Shown: positions 51,629 to 63,059, numbered from the stretch's first letter. The stretch: DNA of 64,000 nucleotides from Pterobdella sp. o SKG-2022 (GCA_964035795.1 OZ038327.1:5584770-5648769), one strand, 5' to 3'. Numbers and translations are program-made. Notes: generated by a model not told the origin, from the letters alone.

Positions 51629-53689
51629 AATAATAAATAATAATAATAATAACAATAATAATAATAAAAATAATAATAATAATAAGAAAAACAATAATGG
51701 AAATATCAATAATAAAAATAATGAGTTTAAAGATAATAAAAATAATAAGAATAATAATAACAATAAAAATAGAAAAAAAATAATAAAAATAATTGTGAAA
51801 ATGAGGATAAAAAGAATAATAATGAGAATAAGTATAGCAATAAGAATATTAATATTAATAATAATAATAAAAATTATCAAAAAATTAATAAAAACAAATT
51901 TAAAAAAATTGAACTAATAATAATAAAAATAATATTTAAAATAATGATGATGATGATGACAATACTGATTCTAATAATAAAGGTAATAATAAAAACAAAA
52001 ATGAGAATAATACTAAAAATGACAAAAAGAAAAAATAAGAATAACAATGATAATAAAAAAAATGCTAATAAAAACAATAATAAAAAAAAAATAAAAAAGA
52101 GACCAATGATAATAAAAATAATAATAAAAATGAGAATGATAACAAGAAAAATAAACATAATAATAAAAATGAGAATGATAAGAAAAATAAACATAATAAT
52201 AAAAATAATAATAATGATATTATAATAGTGTTAATAAAAATAAGAAAAATACAAAAATTAATCATAAGAATAAAAATAACAACAACCTTAATAATAATAA
52301 TAATAATAAATGATAATGAGGACAATAAGAATGATGGAATTAATGATGAAAACAATAGAAAGCAGAGTAATAATAGAATTAAAATTAAAACAATTGGAAT
52401 GATAATAATAATAAAAATAAAATTAATAATAATAAAAATAAAATTAATAATAATAAAAATAAAATTAATAATAATAAAAATAAAATTAATAATAATAAAA
52501 ATAAAATTAATAATAATAAAAATAAAATTAATAATAATAAAAATAAAATTAATAATAATAAAAATAAAATTAATAATAATAAAAATAAAATTAATAATAA
52601 TGAAAAAAACATTAAAAATCATGATAATAACAATAAAAATGAGAATAATAATAGAAATAAGATTAAAAACAATAAAAATGATAATAGTAATAATAGAAAA
52701 AAAATAGTAATAAAAAAAAAAATAATAATAGCAATAAGAATAATAATAATAGCAATAAGAATAATAGGAATAAGAATAATAATAGGAATAAAAACAAAAA
52801 AAATATAAATTATGATAATAGTAATAGAAATATTAATGGTAATAATAATAAAAAAAAAAAATTACGACAAAAATAATAGAAATAAGAATAATAATTTAGT
52901 TTTTCAAAAACATCGTTCGTTCTTCTGCAAACTTGAATTTTAACAGTAAATGTTCATAATTTGTCAAATTCAAGAATAATAATAGTAATCAAAATAAAAA
53001 AAATGAGAATGATGATAATTATGAGAAAAATAAGGATATTAATAATAATAATAAATATAAAAACAATAAGAATGATAATAATAATAGAAATGAGAATAAA
53101 AATAATAATAAAAATAAAAATGATGATAAAAATAGAAAAAATCAAAATAATAATAGTAAGAAAAATAAAAATAAAAATGATAAAAAAAATAGGAATAAAA
53201 ACAATAATACTTGAAAAAATAAAAACAGTAAGAATGATGATAATAATAAAATAATAATAATGATGATAATAATAATAATAATAACATTAAGAATGTTAAT
53301 AATGATAGTAATGATGATAGGAGTGATGATATTGATATAAATAAGAATAGTAATACTAGTAATAATATGAATAATCAGAATGAATATTAATAAGAATTAG
53401 GAGGATAATATTATTCATAATAAAAATAAAAAATAATGTAAAAATAAATACAATAACAACAACAATAATAATTGGAATGATAATAATAACAATAATAATA
53501 CTAACGATGATAAAGATGAAAACAATGAGAAGAACATGAATAAGAACAATAAAAATGAAAAATAAGAATAATAAAAGACACAAAAAATAATGATAATAGC
53601 AATAATACTTTTAATAATGAGGATGATGTTATGATAATAGTAGAAACCATTAAAAAAATAGCATAAAAGTCTCAATAATAATAATTATA
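51629..53689. repeat. 2-kb AAT-rich simple-sequence desert
   Basis: Almost entirely AAT, AAAAT, AATG and AACAAT units, except for a short normal stretch at 52895-52970. Long Ile/Lys/Met and Leu/Phe frames on both strands are translations of the repeat. It lies exactly between the 3' ends of two opposed CR1-like LINEs. Confidence 0.92.
52395..52606. repeat. 21-bp AT-only minisatellite
   Basis: Unit AATTAATAATAATAAAAATAA plus one or two edge bases (period 21), about nine to ten near-identical copies, embedded in the AAT-rich desert. The period is a multiple of three, so one frame gives a 7-residue periodic peptide; I regard this as an artefact. Confidence 0.93.
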
Positions 53690-53709
53690 TAGCTCCTTTT
53701 CCGCATCGT

Positions 53710-54084
53710 TCAAAGGCTCTCTGCTATGAACTGCTTGAAGAAGTAGGTTTTTAAATTTCTAAGAAAAATAGGACAGGGAGAAGATTTAAGATAAGAAGGA
53801 AAAGAGTTCCAGAGAAGTGGACCAGAAAAAGAAAAAGCAGATTTAGCATAGGAGTGAGAGAGGGATAATGAAAAGTTGAGAACGAGTAGAGGACCGTAGG
53901 CCGGCACGTTTAGGAAGGAGTAAAAGGTTAGAAAGATAGGAAGGCGAGGTAGAGTGAGAAATTTTGTACATAAGAGTACAGATTTTGAAAGAAAAGCGAA
54001 AGTGAGGAGGAAGCCAGTGAAGATCGACAAGAGATGGAGAGATATGGGAGAATTTAGGAGTATGAGAGACCAGACGTGCAGCAA
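53710..54084 (-). pseudogene. LINE polymerase C-terminus
   Basis: The open frame contains SLILLNSPISLHLLSIFTGF, VLLCTKFLTLPRLPIFLTF, VPAYGPLLVLNFSLSLSHSY, FSGPLLWNSFPSYLKSSP and IFLRNLKTYFFKQFIAESL to its stop. The SGPLLWNSLP and FRxxLKTYFF patterns are typical of CR1-group C-termini. Confidence 0.85.
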
Positions 54085-54439
54085 AGTTGAAAGCTTTAAC
54101 TAGAGGGTAGAGAGTAGATTTAGGAAGATTAAATTACAAAGAGTTGCAGTAGTCAAGTCGGAAGAGAACAAAAGAGCAGACAAGAAGCTTAAGAGGCATC
54201 ATCGAGATAAGAAGAGATGTGTCTGATACGACGTAGGTGAAAAAAACAAGAAAAAGCAACAGAGAAGATTTGAGGATTAATAAAAAGAAAAGAATCAAGG
54301 AGAAAGCCAAGACAGCGAATAGTGGAGGAAAAATAGATAGATCAGAAATTATAATGGGAGGGAGAGAGGAAGGAAGAGATTTAGACTTAGATAGATAAGA
54401 TTAAATTTCGAGGGATTAAGTTTTAGATGCATGGAGTCG

Positions 54440-55093
54440 CTCCATGAGAGAATAGGAGAGAGACAGAGACTAAGCGTATCAAGAGTAAAAGAAAGGGATG
54501 AAAGAGGAAAAAAAGAGAAGATGTAGGTGTCGTCGGCAAAAAGCTGACTTTGAAAAGAAAAAGATTTGATGAGACAAGGGAGATGAGAGGTATAAAGAAT
54601 AAAGAGAAGAGGTCCAAGAACAGATCTCTGAGGTACACCAAAAGTACAGAGAGAGGAGAAGAGTTGTTAATAGAAACAGTGGAGGAAGGTTAGAAAGATA
54701 GGAGTTAAGCCAGGAAAAAGAACAGCCGGAAATACCAAAAAAGAAGTCGAGATGCTGCAGTAAAAGTGAGTGGTCAACAGTATCAAAAGCAGAAGGGAAG
54801 TCAAAAGAAGGAAGAGGGGATTGTTTGGAGTGAATGCGATTGAGCTTTTGCCAACGAGAGGGAGAAGAGAAAACAGAGTTGATGGAAGAAATAAGAAAAT
54901 TTGAGTGTATGGAGTGGAGAAGAAAGCGATTGGTTGATAGGCGAGAAAGCCAAAGAACATGAAAGGAAGAAGAAGGAGAGGAACGATAAGAACGTAAAGT
55001 AAGTTTGGGTGTGACGCATTCACCATCAAACCAAGGAGCTTTGTTGGAGGAAAGGCGGTAGGTAAAAGATTTAATGGGAAGAAGCACGTTCAA
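54440..55093 (-). pseudogene. LINE linker joined to palm motifs A to C
   Basis: Reads RLSSNKAPWFDGECVTPKL (linker), LNRIHSKQSPLPSFDFPSAF then DTVDHSLLLQHL (motif A with FDTVDH), SFSWLNSYLSN, and in another frame [14 protein letters not shown] (motif C, FADD, near 54530). The finger domain that should lie between linker and motif A (the NYRPIS region) is missing, and the frames of A and C differ. It cannot encode an active polymerase. Confidence 0.78.
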
Positions 55094-55099
55094 AGTATT

Positions 55100-56145
55100 A
55101 GTGAGAAGAGAGTCTAGAGCAAAAACAAAATCATCAACATCAGTGAAAAAAGAAGAGTCAAAAGAAGAAGCCGAAAAAAATTGGATGAAAAGTGTTTTGT
55201 CGAGTTGAGACCAAGAACGAGTAGGTACCTTGATAGTAGAAGAGAATGTAATGGAGCTGGCAGGGTAAGAAGATTGAATAAGATAGTGATCAGAGAAGGA
55301 GACTGGGTGAGCAAGAATACTAATGGGTTTGATAAAGGATGATGTGATGAAAAAATCAATGGTGTTGCCGGAAGAATGAGAGGGAAAGTGACAATGTTGG
55401 GAAAGATTGATAAGCTCAAGAAGTTCCAGAAATTTGTTAGTGTAGGAATTAGTTTTGATGTTAAATTGGATTTTGAAGTCACCTAAAATATAAAAAGGAG
55501 AGGAAAGAGTATATAAGAATTCAGGTAAGGCAGAAAAATCATTAATAAATGAGGAGAAGAAGAAGAAGAAGAAGGAGGTCGATAAATAACAGTAATAAAC
55601 AGGGTGAGAGTACCAAATTTAAAAGAAGAGAAAAAGGATTCAAAAGATTTAAAATTAGGATGAGAAGTTTTAGAAGAGGAAAAGGTAGATTTGTAAAAAA
55701 AGATAGATTCCTCTATAAGTGGAAAAAGAGGTAGAGAGGAGATTTTGAGGAGCACGAACAAGTTCAAGAAAAGAATAAAAGGGAGGACAAGCAGAGATGA
55801 GAGAAGGAGAAGAAGCAGCTTCATGCCAGGTCTCACTGGGAGCTAGAAAGTCAAGGTTGGAGTCAGAAAGGAGATTAAAACATGAATAAATTTGTTATTA
55901 AGAAATCTTATGTTGAGAAAAGATATATTAATGAATTTAAGAAGTTTAGAAGAGTTATGAGATAAGTTGGATGATCTAAAATTGAAAAAAGAAGATTTAG
56001 ATTTTAGGTGAGAGGAGGAGATAAGAAAGGAGTGAGGGAATGTAGAACTGGAGAAAGTAAAAGTAGTTGTTGATGAAATACTAGTGAGAACAGAAGAAAA
56101 AACTACAAGATTTGAGATTGATGAAGAAAACGCGCCGCCTGACAT
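55100..56145 (-). pseudogene. LINE apurinic-type endonuclease, frameshifted
   Basis: On the - strand: INISFLNIRFLNNKFIHVL opens the domain, followed in other frames by LAPSETWHEA (catalytic Glu region), FITVIYRPPSSSS, a GDFKIQFN segment (Asp and Asn/Lys positions), HSSGNTIDFFITSSF and SDHYLIQSSY. The order is that of a complete EEP domain, but at least three frame changes break it. Confidence 0.78.
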
Positions 56146-56270
56146 TCCGAGGAGGAGGAGAAGAGAAATTAGAGAGACTAAGTAGAAAATCCTGAGAGCA
56201 GGGCATAGGTTCAGAGTAAATACGAGGAACAGAAGAGAAGAAGAAAAAAATTAGGGTTTTGTAAAAAAAA

Positions 56271-56401
56271 ATAATAATTAAATAGGCTAATGAAAACAAA
56301 AAATTGAAAATGAAATACCTTAAAAAGGAGAAAAAGCAAAAACAAATCGATAGAAAGGCTGGTAAAAGTGAACTCCAAAATATATTAGATATTATATATA
56401 T
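56271..56401. other. short spacer between LINE and minisatellite
   Basis: AT-rich spacer with no feature recognised. Confidence 0.5.
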
Positions 56402-57195
56402 TATAATGATGTTATGGTGCTGATAACGATGTTGTGGTGATGAGAATGAGGTTGTGGTGATGATAATGATGTTTTGGTGTTGATAATGATTTTGTGGTGA
56501 TGATAATGATGATATATTTGCTTTTATTTGTACTTTTATTTTTATTTGTTTTCTTAATTTTTATTTTATTATTATCATTGTTTTTTTTATTATTCTTGTT
56601 ATGATTATTACTATTCATATTGTTAATTTTATTGTTAAGGATGAAAAATTATGATTATCTGTTTGTTTTTGAGGTTAGTATTACTATGATGTTTTGGTGA
56701 TGATAATGATGTTGTGGTGATGATAATGATGTTGTGGTGATGATAATGATGTTGTGGTGATGATAATGAGGTTGTGGTGTTGATAATGATGTTTTGGTGT
56801 TGATAATGATGTTTTGGTGATGATAATGATGTTGTGATGAGGATAATGATGTTGTGGTGATGATAATGATGTTGTGATGTTGATAATGATGTTTTGGTGT
56901 TGATAATGATGTTGTGGTGATGATAATGATTTTATGGTGATGATAATGATGATATATTTGCTCTTATTTGTATTTTTATTTTTATTTGTATTCTTAATTT
57001 TTATTTTATTATTATCATTGTTTTTTTTATTATTCTTGTTATGATTATTACTATTCATATTGTTAATTTTATTGTTAAGGATGGAAAATTATGATTATCT
57101 GTTTGTTTTTGAGGTTAGTATTACTATGATGTTTTGGTGATGATAATGATGTTGTGGTGATGATAATGATGTTGTGGTGATGATAATGATGAGAT
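56402..57195. repeat. 20-bp minisatellite with higher-order duplication
   Basis: The unit GTTGTGGTGATGATAATGAT (20 bases) is repeated with variants, mainly at 56402-56510, 56690-56950 and 57126-57195. A roughly 190-base non-repetitive block (GATATATTTG...ACTATGATGTTTTGG) occurs twice, at about 56511-56697 and 56951-57137, with few differences and an offset of 440 bases, exactly 22 units. Confidence 0.93.
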
Positions 57196-57589
57196 ATTTT
57201 GGTGATAATGATTTTTACTGATGACAGTTACAAATGTTATTATAAAACTGAAGTTTATTTCAAGACTTTCGTTTAAAATTTTGAAATTTTTTATAAGATA
57301 TTTGAACAATCCCTAGCTAAAAAGATAAAAAAAAGAAATGGAAAATTTGACAATTGCACAATTAATAAGTATGGAAATCTTAATCATTCATATGAATAAG
57401 TAAGTTAATGATAAATAATCGAAGATGGGGAAATGAATTTTATCAATAAAAAAATATTTTTTAATGAAATGAATATAAACGAATATGTGAGAAATTAGCT
57501 GAATATAATATATATTGAACGAGCTGAAAGCGAAACCTTACCAATGGCATAAAAGCACAAATGGAATCACGTGCTTGCTGGCAAAATTA
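57196..57589. other. AT-rich sequence, no gene seen
   Basis: Nothing supportable. Confidence 0.5.
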
Positions 57590-57745
57590 TATTAATAATA
57601 ATAAAAAAAATAACAACATAACAAAAGAATAATAATAATAACAAGAATAACATAACAAAAGAATAATAATAATAACAATAACAACATAACAAAAGAATAA
57701 TAATAATAACAAGAATAACATAACAAAAGAATAATATTATTATTA
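57590..57745. repeat. 34-bp AT-rich minisatellite, about 4 copies
   Basis: ACATAACAAAAGAATAATAA starts a unit that recurs every 34 bases (ACAAAAG near 57621, 57655, 57689 and 57723). Confidence 0.85.
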
Positions 57746-58424
57746 TTAAATTCTAAACGTGCATAAGCGTCAAGTTAAAAATACTTTAACATTAAGAAAT
57801 GAACAAGAATCTATTAAATAACTGAATTAGGGTTCATTAGAATATTTCTTTTAATTCAGGAATGCAAACTCATTTGATATAATAAAAAGTTATAAATTAA
57901 AAAATAGATCCTCAATTGAAGTAACAATTAATATTATCAAGCAGTCGATTTGTAAAAAAAGCTCGGTACGTTTCAAATCATACAAGCTCTAACACACCCA
58001 CTCCTCTTCATAAGTATACAACTCCAATATGCATAATTGTAAAAACTTATCTTCAATATTTACCCCATTCTATTTATAACTCAAGCAGAAATTCATTATC
58101 ACGAAATTTGATGATCCAATATGTATTATTAGCATTTGAGACATCAATCAAGCAGGAATGGCGAATCAAGTACTGAGAATCCAGTAGCCACGCCTCCCTC
58201 GTTCAGGCCCACTCTCTTGGTCCATCAATAAGTGTCCTGTCTGAACGTTCTTTGTCGTTTCAGAGCCATTCCTGTTTATTTTATTTATTATTTATTATTA
58301 ATTTTTAATTTATTATTATTAAAATTTTGAGTAAAATTTATGTCATTATTGATTATTATTAAAATTTTTAATAACAACAATTACTATCAGTATATTGTAT
58401 GCTTTTGTAAATGAAGTAAGCCTG
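57746..58424. other. AT-rich sequence with a GC-richer patch
   Basis: At 58150-58275 the composition is less AT-rich. A + strand reading NGESSTENPVATPPSFRPTL is open for about 30 codons but has no convincing borders. No feature is called. Confidence 0.4.
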
Positions 58425-58934
58425 CACACCCTCAATATAGTGGGGATGAAACCGGAATTAAAAATCTGGTATCTACCGATATTACGCCTGTTATCCAAAG
58501 CTTAGAGGCATGTTGTATATTCTAATAGAAAATTTCTGATTAAAAAGTAAAATTTCTTTCAGAAAATGAATTGTCTCATAAAACTTCATCTTGACGTAAA
58601 ATTCTTATTTATTCATTGCATTAGTCCCCCATCCTCATTTTTACTCCTATGTTCCACCGTGTAGGTTAGGTACGTACCGTATCTTTATCAGCAAGCTGTA
58701 AGTGTTGGTCCTAAGATGTTTCCTTTGTATTAAAAAAGCTTGTCCTAGGAGCGTAGCCTAATGAGAGCAGCCTGGTAAAACAGTCCGTGTGGGGTCTTTT
58801 GAAAAAAACTCTTAACAAGATAAAGTTTGTAACCCGGAAGGATAGCTGGAAGACAGAGATGAGTTATTTAGATTTTTACCTTGGAAAGATAGCGGCTCCA
58901 CCAGCTAGCAAGTCTAAACAATAGGGCGCTAAGT

Positions 58935-59070
58935 ATCAACTAAGCAGCAAAAAAACATCAACTGAGCAACACACAAACATCAACTAAGCAACACACAAAC
59001 ATCAACTAAGCAACACACAAACATCAACTAAGCAACACACAAACATCAACTAAGCAACACGCAAACATAC
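58935..59070. repeat. 22-bp minisatellite, about 6 copies
   Basis: The unit AAGCAACACACAAACATCAACT (here described as AAGCAACACACAAACATC plus AACT) repeats head to tail with slight decay at the left edge. It follows the CACCAGCTAGCA module shared with 2920-2945. Confidence 0.92.
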
Positions 59071-59599
59071 CCTAGCAGATAGCCATAGACACCCAATTCT
59101 GATACCATGGGAACAAACTTGAGATCATCATCAGCACCATCTTCAACAGTGTAATTGTATCATTATAACGAGTTTACTATTCTCGTTACCAATATTATTA
59201 CTATTAATATTCTTACCATTACTAAAATTAACCTCATCATCATCATCATCATCATCATCACCACCAAAATCACCATCATCATCATGTAGAATAAGGGACG
59301 AGACTGCTAAAAATGCCATATTCAACTGTCCGTGCATTTACCGCCCACCTGCTGAACCATCCTCTTTTGATACCAACTCCAAAGAACCAGTCCGTACACT
59401 TCCCATATGGGAGAAATGCCTACCCATGCTGAACTTTTCTGGAGTATCACAACCAAATAGGCGTACATTTCATCCTCGCCATTGTAAACAAAAATTTTTC
59501 CGTTGCTCAACACCAACAACAACATTCTTACTGTCATCATCGTTGTCATCAACTTGATAAGAAGTGAGTACTACAACGAAAGAAAGAGACCTAAGATAC

Positions 59600-59820
59600 C
59601 TACGACCTGGAATATCTACGACCTCGTCATCTACACTGACGGCTCAGCAACCACAGGTACAACCACAGACGGTGGTGGAATTGTCGTCACCACAGACCAC
59701 CCAAGCTTATCTCGGGTTCACCTCTCCTTTGTTTTCTCAAAAGGCAGATCTTGTTGCTTTTTCGGATTGGAAATCAAGGTACTCGAAAAAGCTCTCAAAA
59801 TCATCCTCACCGAAGATTAA
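59600..59820 (+). pseudogene. RNase H domain fragment of a retroelement
   Basis: The frame reads TTWNIYDLVIYTDGSATTGT then TTDGGGIVVTTDHPS and GLEIKVLEKALKIILTED before a stop. YTDGSA with the following glycine-rich strand is the first catalytic-Asp segment of RNase HI, and the Glu of the LEIKVLEKAL helix fits the second acidic position. LINE polymerases of several clades carry such a domain at the C-terminus. The rest of the domain is missing or broken, and no polymerase precedes it, so it is a fragment. Confidence 0.7.
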
Positions 59821-60211
59821 CTTCAAAAAGCACGAGGGGTCAGCGAAAACCTTTCAGTCCTTTAACGCCTCCAGTCTCTACATCCGTTGAATTTCTTTCG
59901 CAACAAAGATAAACTCAGAATCCTGTGACTCCTTTCAGAATTAAACAAACTAGTACGCCAAATAATTTCCACGTGGCGTCCACCAACTGGATCTGGAATA
60001 AGGGTTTGCGACAAGCAACCGGGTGGTGGATATAATCTGCAGAAAACACAGCCTGGGGAAAGAAACGACGGAGCAAGTTATCAACGACAGCCCACGCATC
60101 TACCAACCCCGGCTGAGCCACCACCAGACATCCTCCCCCCTATCTTATCCTCGATCCTCTGGAAGCAATGGACATCTGAGAAACCTTTCTGGCATGTCCT
60201 AACCAGCATAC

Positions 60212-60379
60212 ATCAACTAAATAATTTTCTTGTTGCTCAACAATATATTCATCATCCTCATCATCATCAGCACCTTCAAAGTCATATTTGGCTCGCTTAG
60301 CAGCCGGATCCTCATCAGTACCATCATCATCGTCTTTGATAGGAATTTTGTGAATGACCCATGGTTCGATCTTGTCCAT
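60212..60379 (-). CDS. candidate first coding exon, acidic protein
   Basis: On the - strand an ATG at 60377-60379 opens MDKIEPWVIHKIPIKDDDD, then EDPAAKRAKYDFEGADDDED and EYIVEQQENYLVD, ending GAT|GTATGC (acceptable donor) in phase 0 after 56 codons. KRAK in an acidic context looks like a nuclear-type basic patch, but that is weak. The composition differs strongly from chance frames nearby. No following exon was found. It lies inside the inverted-repeat segment, so it could be host sequence captured there. I do not recognise it. Confidence 0.38.
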
Positions 60380-60616
60380 TATAATATATGCCGATCTTTC
60401 CTGCCATGATGATTATGATGATATTCATTAAAAAAAAATAAAGAAGAAATAATATATAAGAAAAATAAGGATTATGATGATAATAATAGTTTAAAAGAGT
60501 ATTTAAAACAAGAGTAATAATAAAAAATAAAAAAAAAGAAAAATTATTAACAACAATCATAAAAACAGATAGATACAATATTTAAATCCGGTTTTATCCC
60601 ACTATATTGGAGGTGG

Positions 60617-61642
60617 CCAGATAAACCCTGTTTAATTTTTTTGCAGTTTCACCTAATTCTCTGTCTTCCTATCAAAATCAACTTTTTCCTCTGAACCAGC
60701 TTTAACAATCTTTGATGATATCTCACTTTATCATCGGTTTACTTCTTTTTTAAACATCTATTGAGAACTGAATGCTTTTTTTGAATAGATTCTTTTCACT
60801 CCTTCTCATCACGACCAAATCATCTTACGCTAGTATTTTTCTTGAACCTAACCTATCAAATATTAATTAATTCTGTACCTATCTGATAGCTTCACTCCGC
60901 AAATCACTGAAAACAGCCCTTTCTGTTTTTTCCCAGAAAATATTTTTCCAAGTTTCCAAACTTCACTCCTAAATAGCATTTTTAAAACAGATAAAATCCT
61001 CGGCTAACTTTGCAAAAATAATAAAAATAATAAAAAAAAAAAAGGTTTTGAAAATTTAAAAATAGAAAAATAAAAATAATAACCGGCAAAATAACAATAG
61101 TTTCAATGGTAATAGAAAAATAAGAGATAATTAACTAGCTATCTTCAACTAAGGGTTATATATAAATCTTTTTTGGGAGTCAACTTCAAAATAATTGCTG
61201 GAAAAAGCCATGAAACTTACTTCTGGCCACATTGGGCTTTTGTAATAGGCTCGCTAACAAATCCATGACAGGCTAACCGTAAAAAAACACGAAAAAAAAA
61301 ACAATGAAGAGTATGATAATATATCATCATCAGGTAACCAATGAATTTATCGCTATGGAAAAGGAACAATATTTTGAAAAAGACCCAATAAAAATATATA
61401 AAATATATACAAAGTGATGAAACAATAATAAATTTAAGATATAATGAAACTAATAAAATATTTTTTTTAAAATGAAAAAAAAATGGAATAAAAAATAATT
61501 AAAATTGATAACTGGTCAGACTAACACGTGTTCTTACAAAGCTGGTGAGATGTTGGCAGACTATCTTCAACTTCTAGCTGATTGAGTAAACCTTGTTAAA
61601 TGAACAGATTTTTCTAAGCTAACAAGCAGCATCCCACCCAGG
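60617..61642. other. AT-rich sequence, no gene seen
   Basis: No open frame or splice pattern of note. Confidence 0.5.
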
Positions 61643-61722
61643 TCTCTGAGTGAGATTGATGTCAGCTATAACGTCGAATCACTGTTCACCAATGTGCCGA
61701 TTGATCACACCATAGATTATGG
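61643..61722 (+). pseudogene. Penelope-like reverse transcriptase motif A relic
   Basis: A short reading SEIDVSYNVESLFTNVPIDH matches the SFDVVSLFTNVPI signature around the first catalytic Asp of Penelope-like reverse transcriptases, with Asn replacing that Asp here. Reading continues weakly (FFTALKSYFSDRFFSYEDF) and then decays. This is a relic only. Confidence 0.65.
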
Positions 61723-61935
61723 TTTTTTTACGGCACTAAAAAGCTATTTCAGTGACCGATTCTTCTCATATGAAGACTTCACTCACAGATCAATTCTTTC
61801 ATAAAAAGCATGATTTTAGAGAGTTAAACAGAGTTAAGCTGATGATGGACTCGTGTGATTATAGATAGTGAGAATGGAAATAAAAGTTATAGGATCAAAG
61901 TTAAAATAGGACAAAAAGCGGGAAATTTGGAGAAA

Positions 61936-62487
61936 AGGTTTGGTTACTATCAACAGAGTAAAAAATACATTACTAAACTGCCTTGTACGGTTTGGTTTGT
62001 TGGTGGTAGATTTGTAAAGAAAGTCATGGTTGGTGAAAAAACCCTGAAGTTGTTTCAGACTTCTGCTATCTTGGAGATATGTTATCCGCAGATGGTGAAT
62101 GTGAGCTTGCTTCAATAGCACGTTTTAAGTGTGCCTGGAGTAAGTTTCGACAACTTCATTCTCTTCTTACTAATCACCATCTTTTTTTATTGATCAGAGG
62201 CCGTATCTATGCAACCTTTTTCAGACGCGCTATTTTGCAAGTTGCTGAAACATGGGTTGTAACGTTATCCACATTAAACCGCCTTGAACGAAACGACCTT
62301 GCCATGTTTCGTTGGATGCGCAACGTTAGAGCGAGTGATAACGTTTTTTCTGACCCTCTTCCTCCTAAACTTGGAATTCAGAATGTTGAGGTAGTTTTAC
62401 ATAACAGCAGAATGAGGTGGTTTGGACACGTGGAGCGTAGCGCTAGGTTTGGTTACTACCAACAAAGTAAAAAACACATTACTCTAA
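61936..62487. repeat. 40-bp direct repeats flanking a LINE fragment
   Basis: AGGTTTGGTTACTATCAACA (with GAGTAAAAAATACATTACT following) at 61936 recurs as AGGTTTGGTTACTACCAACA (with AAGTAAAAAACACATTACT) at 62446. About 36 of 40 positions match. The LINE fragment lies between them, its reading frame running into the second copy. Confidence 0.8.
62020..62450 (+). pseudogene. RTE-like LINE polymerase C-terminal fragment
   Basis: From GEKTLKLFQTS (one frame) and then YLGDMLSADGECELASI (next frame), it continues ARFKCAWSKFRQLHSLLTN, IRGRIYATFFRRAILQVAET, LERNDLAMFRWMRNV and RMRWFGHVERSAR. These are the familiar YLGDMLSADG, RG.IY....R..L.VAETW, RND..M.RWM and RWFGHVERS landmarks of RTE-group elements. 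The palm is absent, so only the 3' coding end remains. Confidence 0.83.
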
Positions 62488-63059
62488 CTTGGAGTTAGAT
62501 TTTTGCAAGAAGCCGAAAAAAGAATGGAATTGACTTGTATTGAATGACAAAGAAAGCTAGGCACGGTTTGTGCAGATTCCCTCAATTGTACCGAATAAAA
62601 AAGGCCAACCCTTGGTAAAGGAAAGGGAATATAAAAAGAATTCGATTAAGTGATTGTATAAAGGATTGCAATAAATTCAGTTTCAAAAGTGTACTTTTTA
62701 TTTTTTGTATGCAAAATTTTTTAGATGATAAAATTAAATTTTATATATAACAAAAGATGAGAGTATTTTTATGTAAAAACAAAAGATCATAACTCTTTCA
62801 AAAATGAGAGTTTTTCATGCATTAGTTTGAAGCTTTTTTGCAAAAAATTTTTGATTTCATAGATTTGATCCTTCTTGAGTTTCTGAAGCACACACATCTG
62901 TATGAAGATTAAGCAAAATTATTATGATCATTAAATATAATTACAGAAATGAAAGATAAAAGTATCACAATTGTTTCTTATAAATGCTCTGCACTCAATG
63001 AATTATTACCAGATCTATACTTGTCATTAATAATTCATCATTTTAATATAGTCATCCTC
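62488..63059. other. AT-rich sequence, no gene seen
   Basis: Nothing supportable. Confidence 0.5.

Larger units (their letters stand above)
53690..56270 (-). mobile_element. CR1-like LINE with internal RT deletion
   Basis: Read on the - strand from about 56270 to 53690: endonuclease, a linker, part of the palm including motif A and FADD, and a CR1-type C-terminus ending near 53710, then a short 3' UTR ending in an (AAT)n-like tail. It belongs to the same broad group as the + strand LINE at 48.7 kb but is a different family: its 3' end matches the nested tail at 10873-11045. Many frameshifts are present and a stretch before motif A is missing. Confidence 0.85.
58425..60616. repeat. inverted repeats bounding a 2.2-kb segment
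   Basis: The left copy (about 58425-58475) reads CTCAATATAGTGGGGATGAA then ACCGGAATTAAA and GTATCTAC. The right copy (about 60568-60616) is its reverse complement with a few changes (CTCCAATATAGTGGGATAAA then ACCGGATTTAAA and GTATCTAT). Roughly 40 of 50 positions agree. They could be terminal inverted repeats of a DNA element or two inverted copies of one repeat. I see no transposase between them. Confidence 0.6.

Noticed and set aside
51578..53675. Many Ile/Lys/Met and Leu/Phe frames on both strands
   Set aside because: All follow the AAT-rich repeat; no start, splice or domain evidence.
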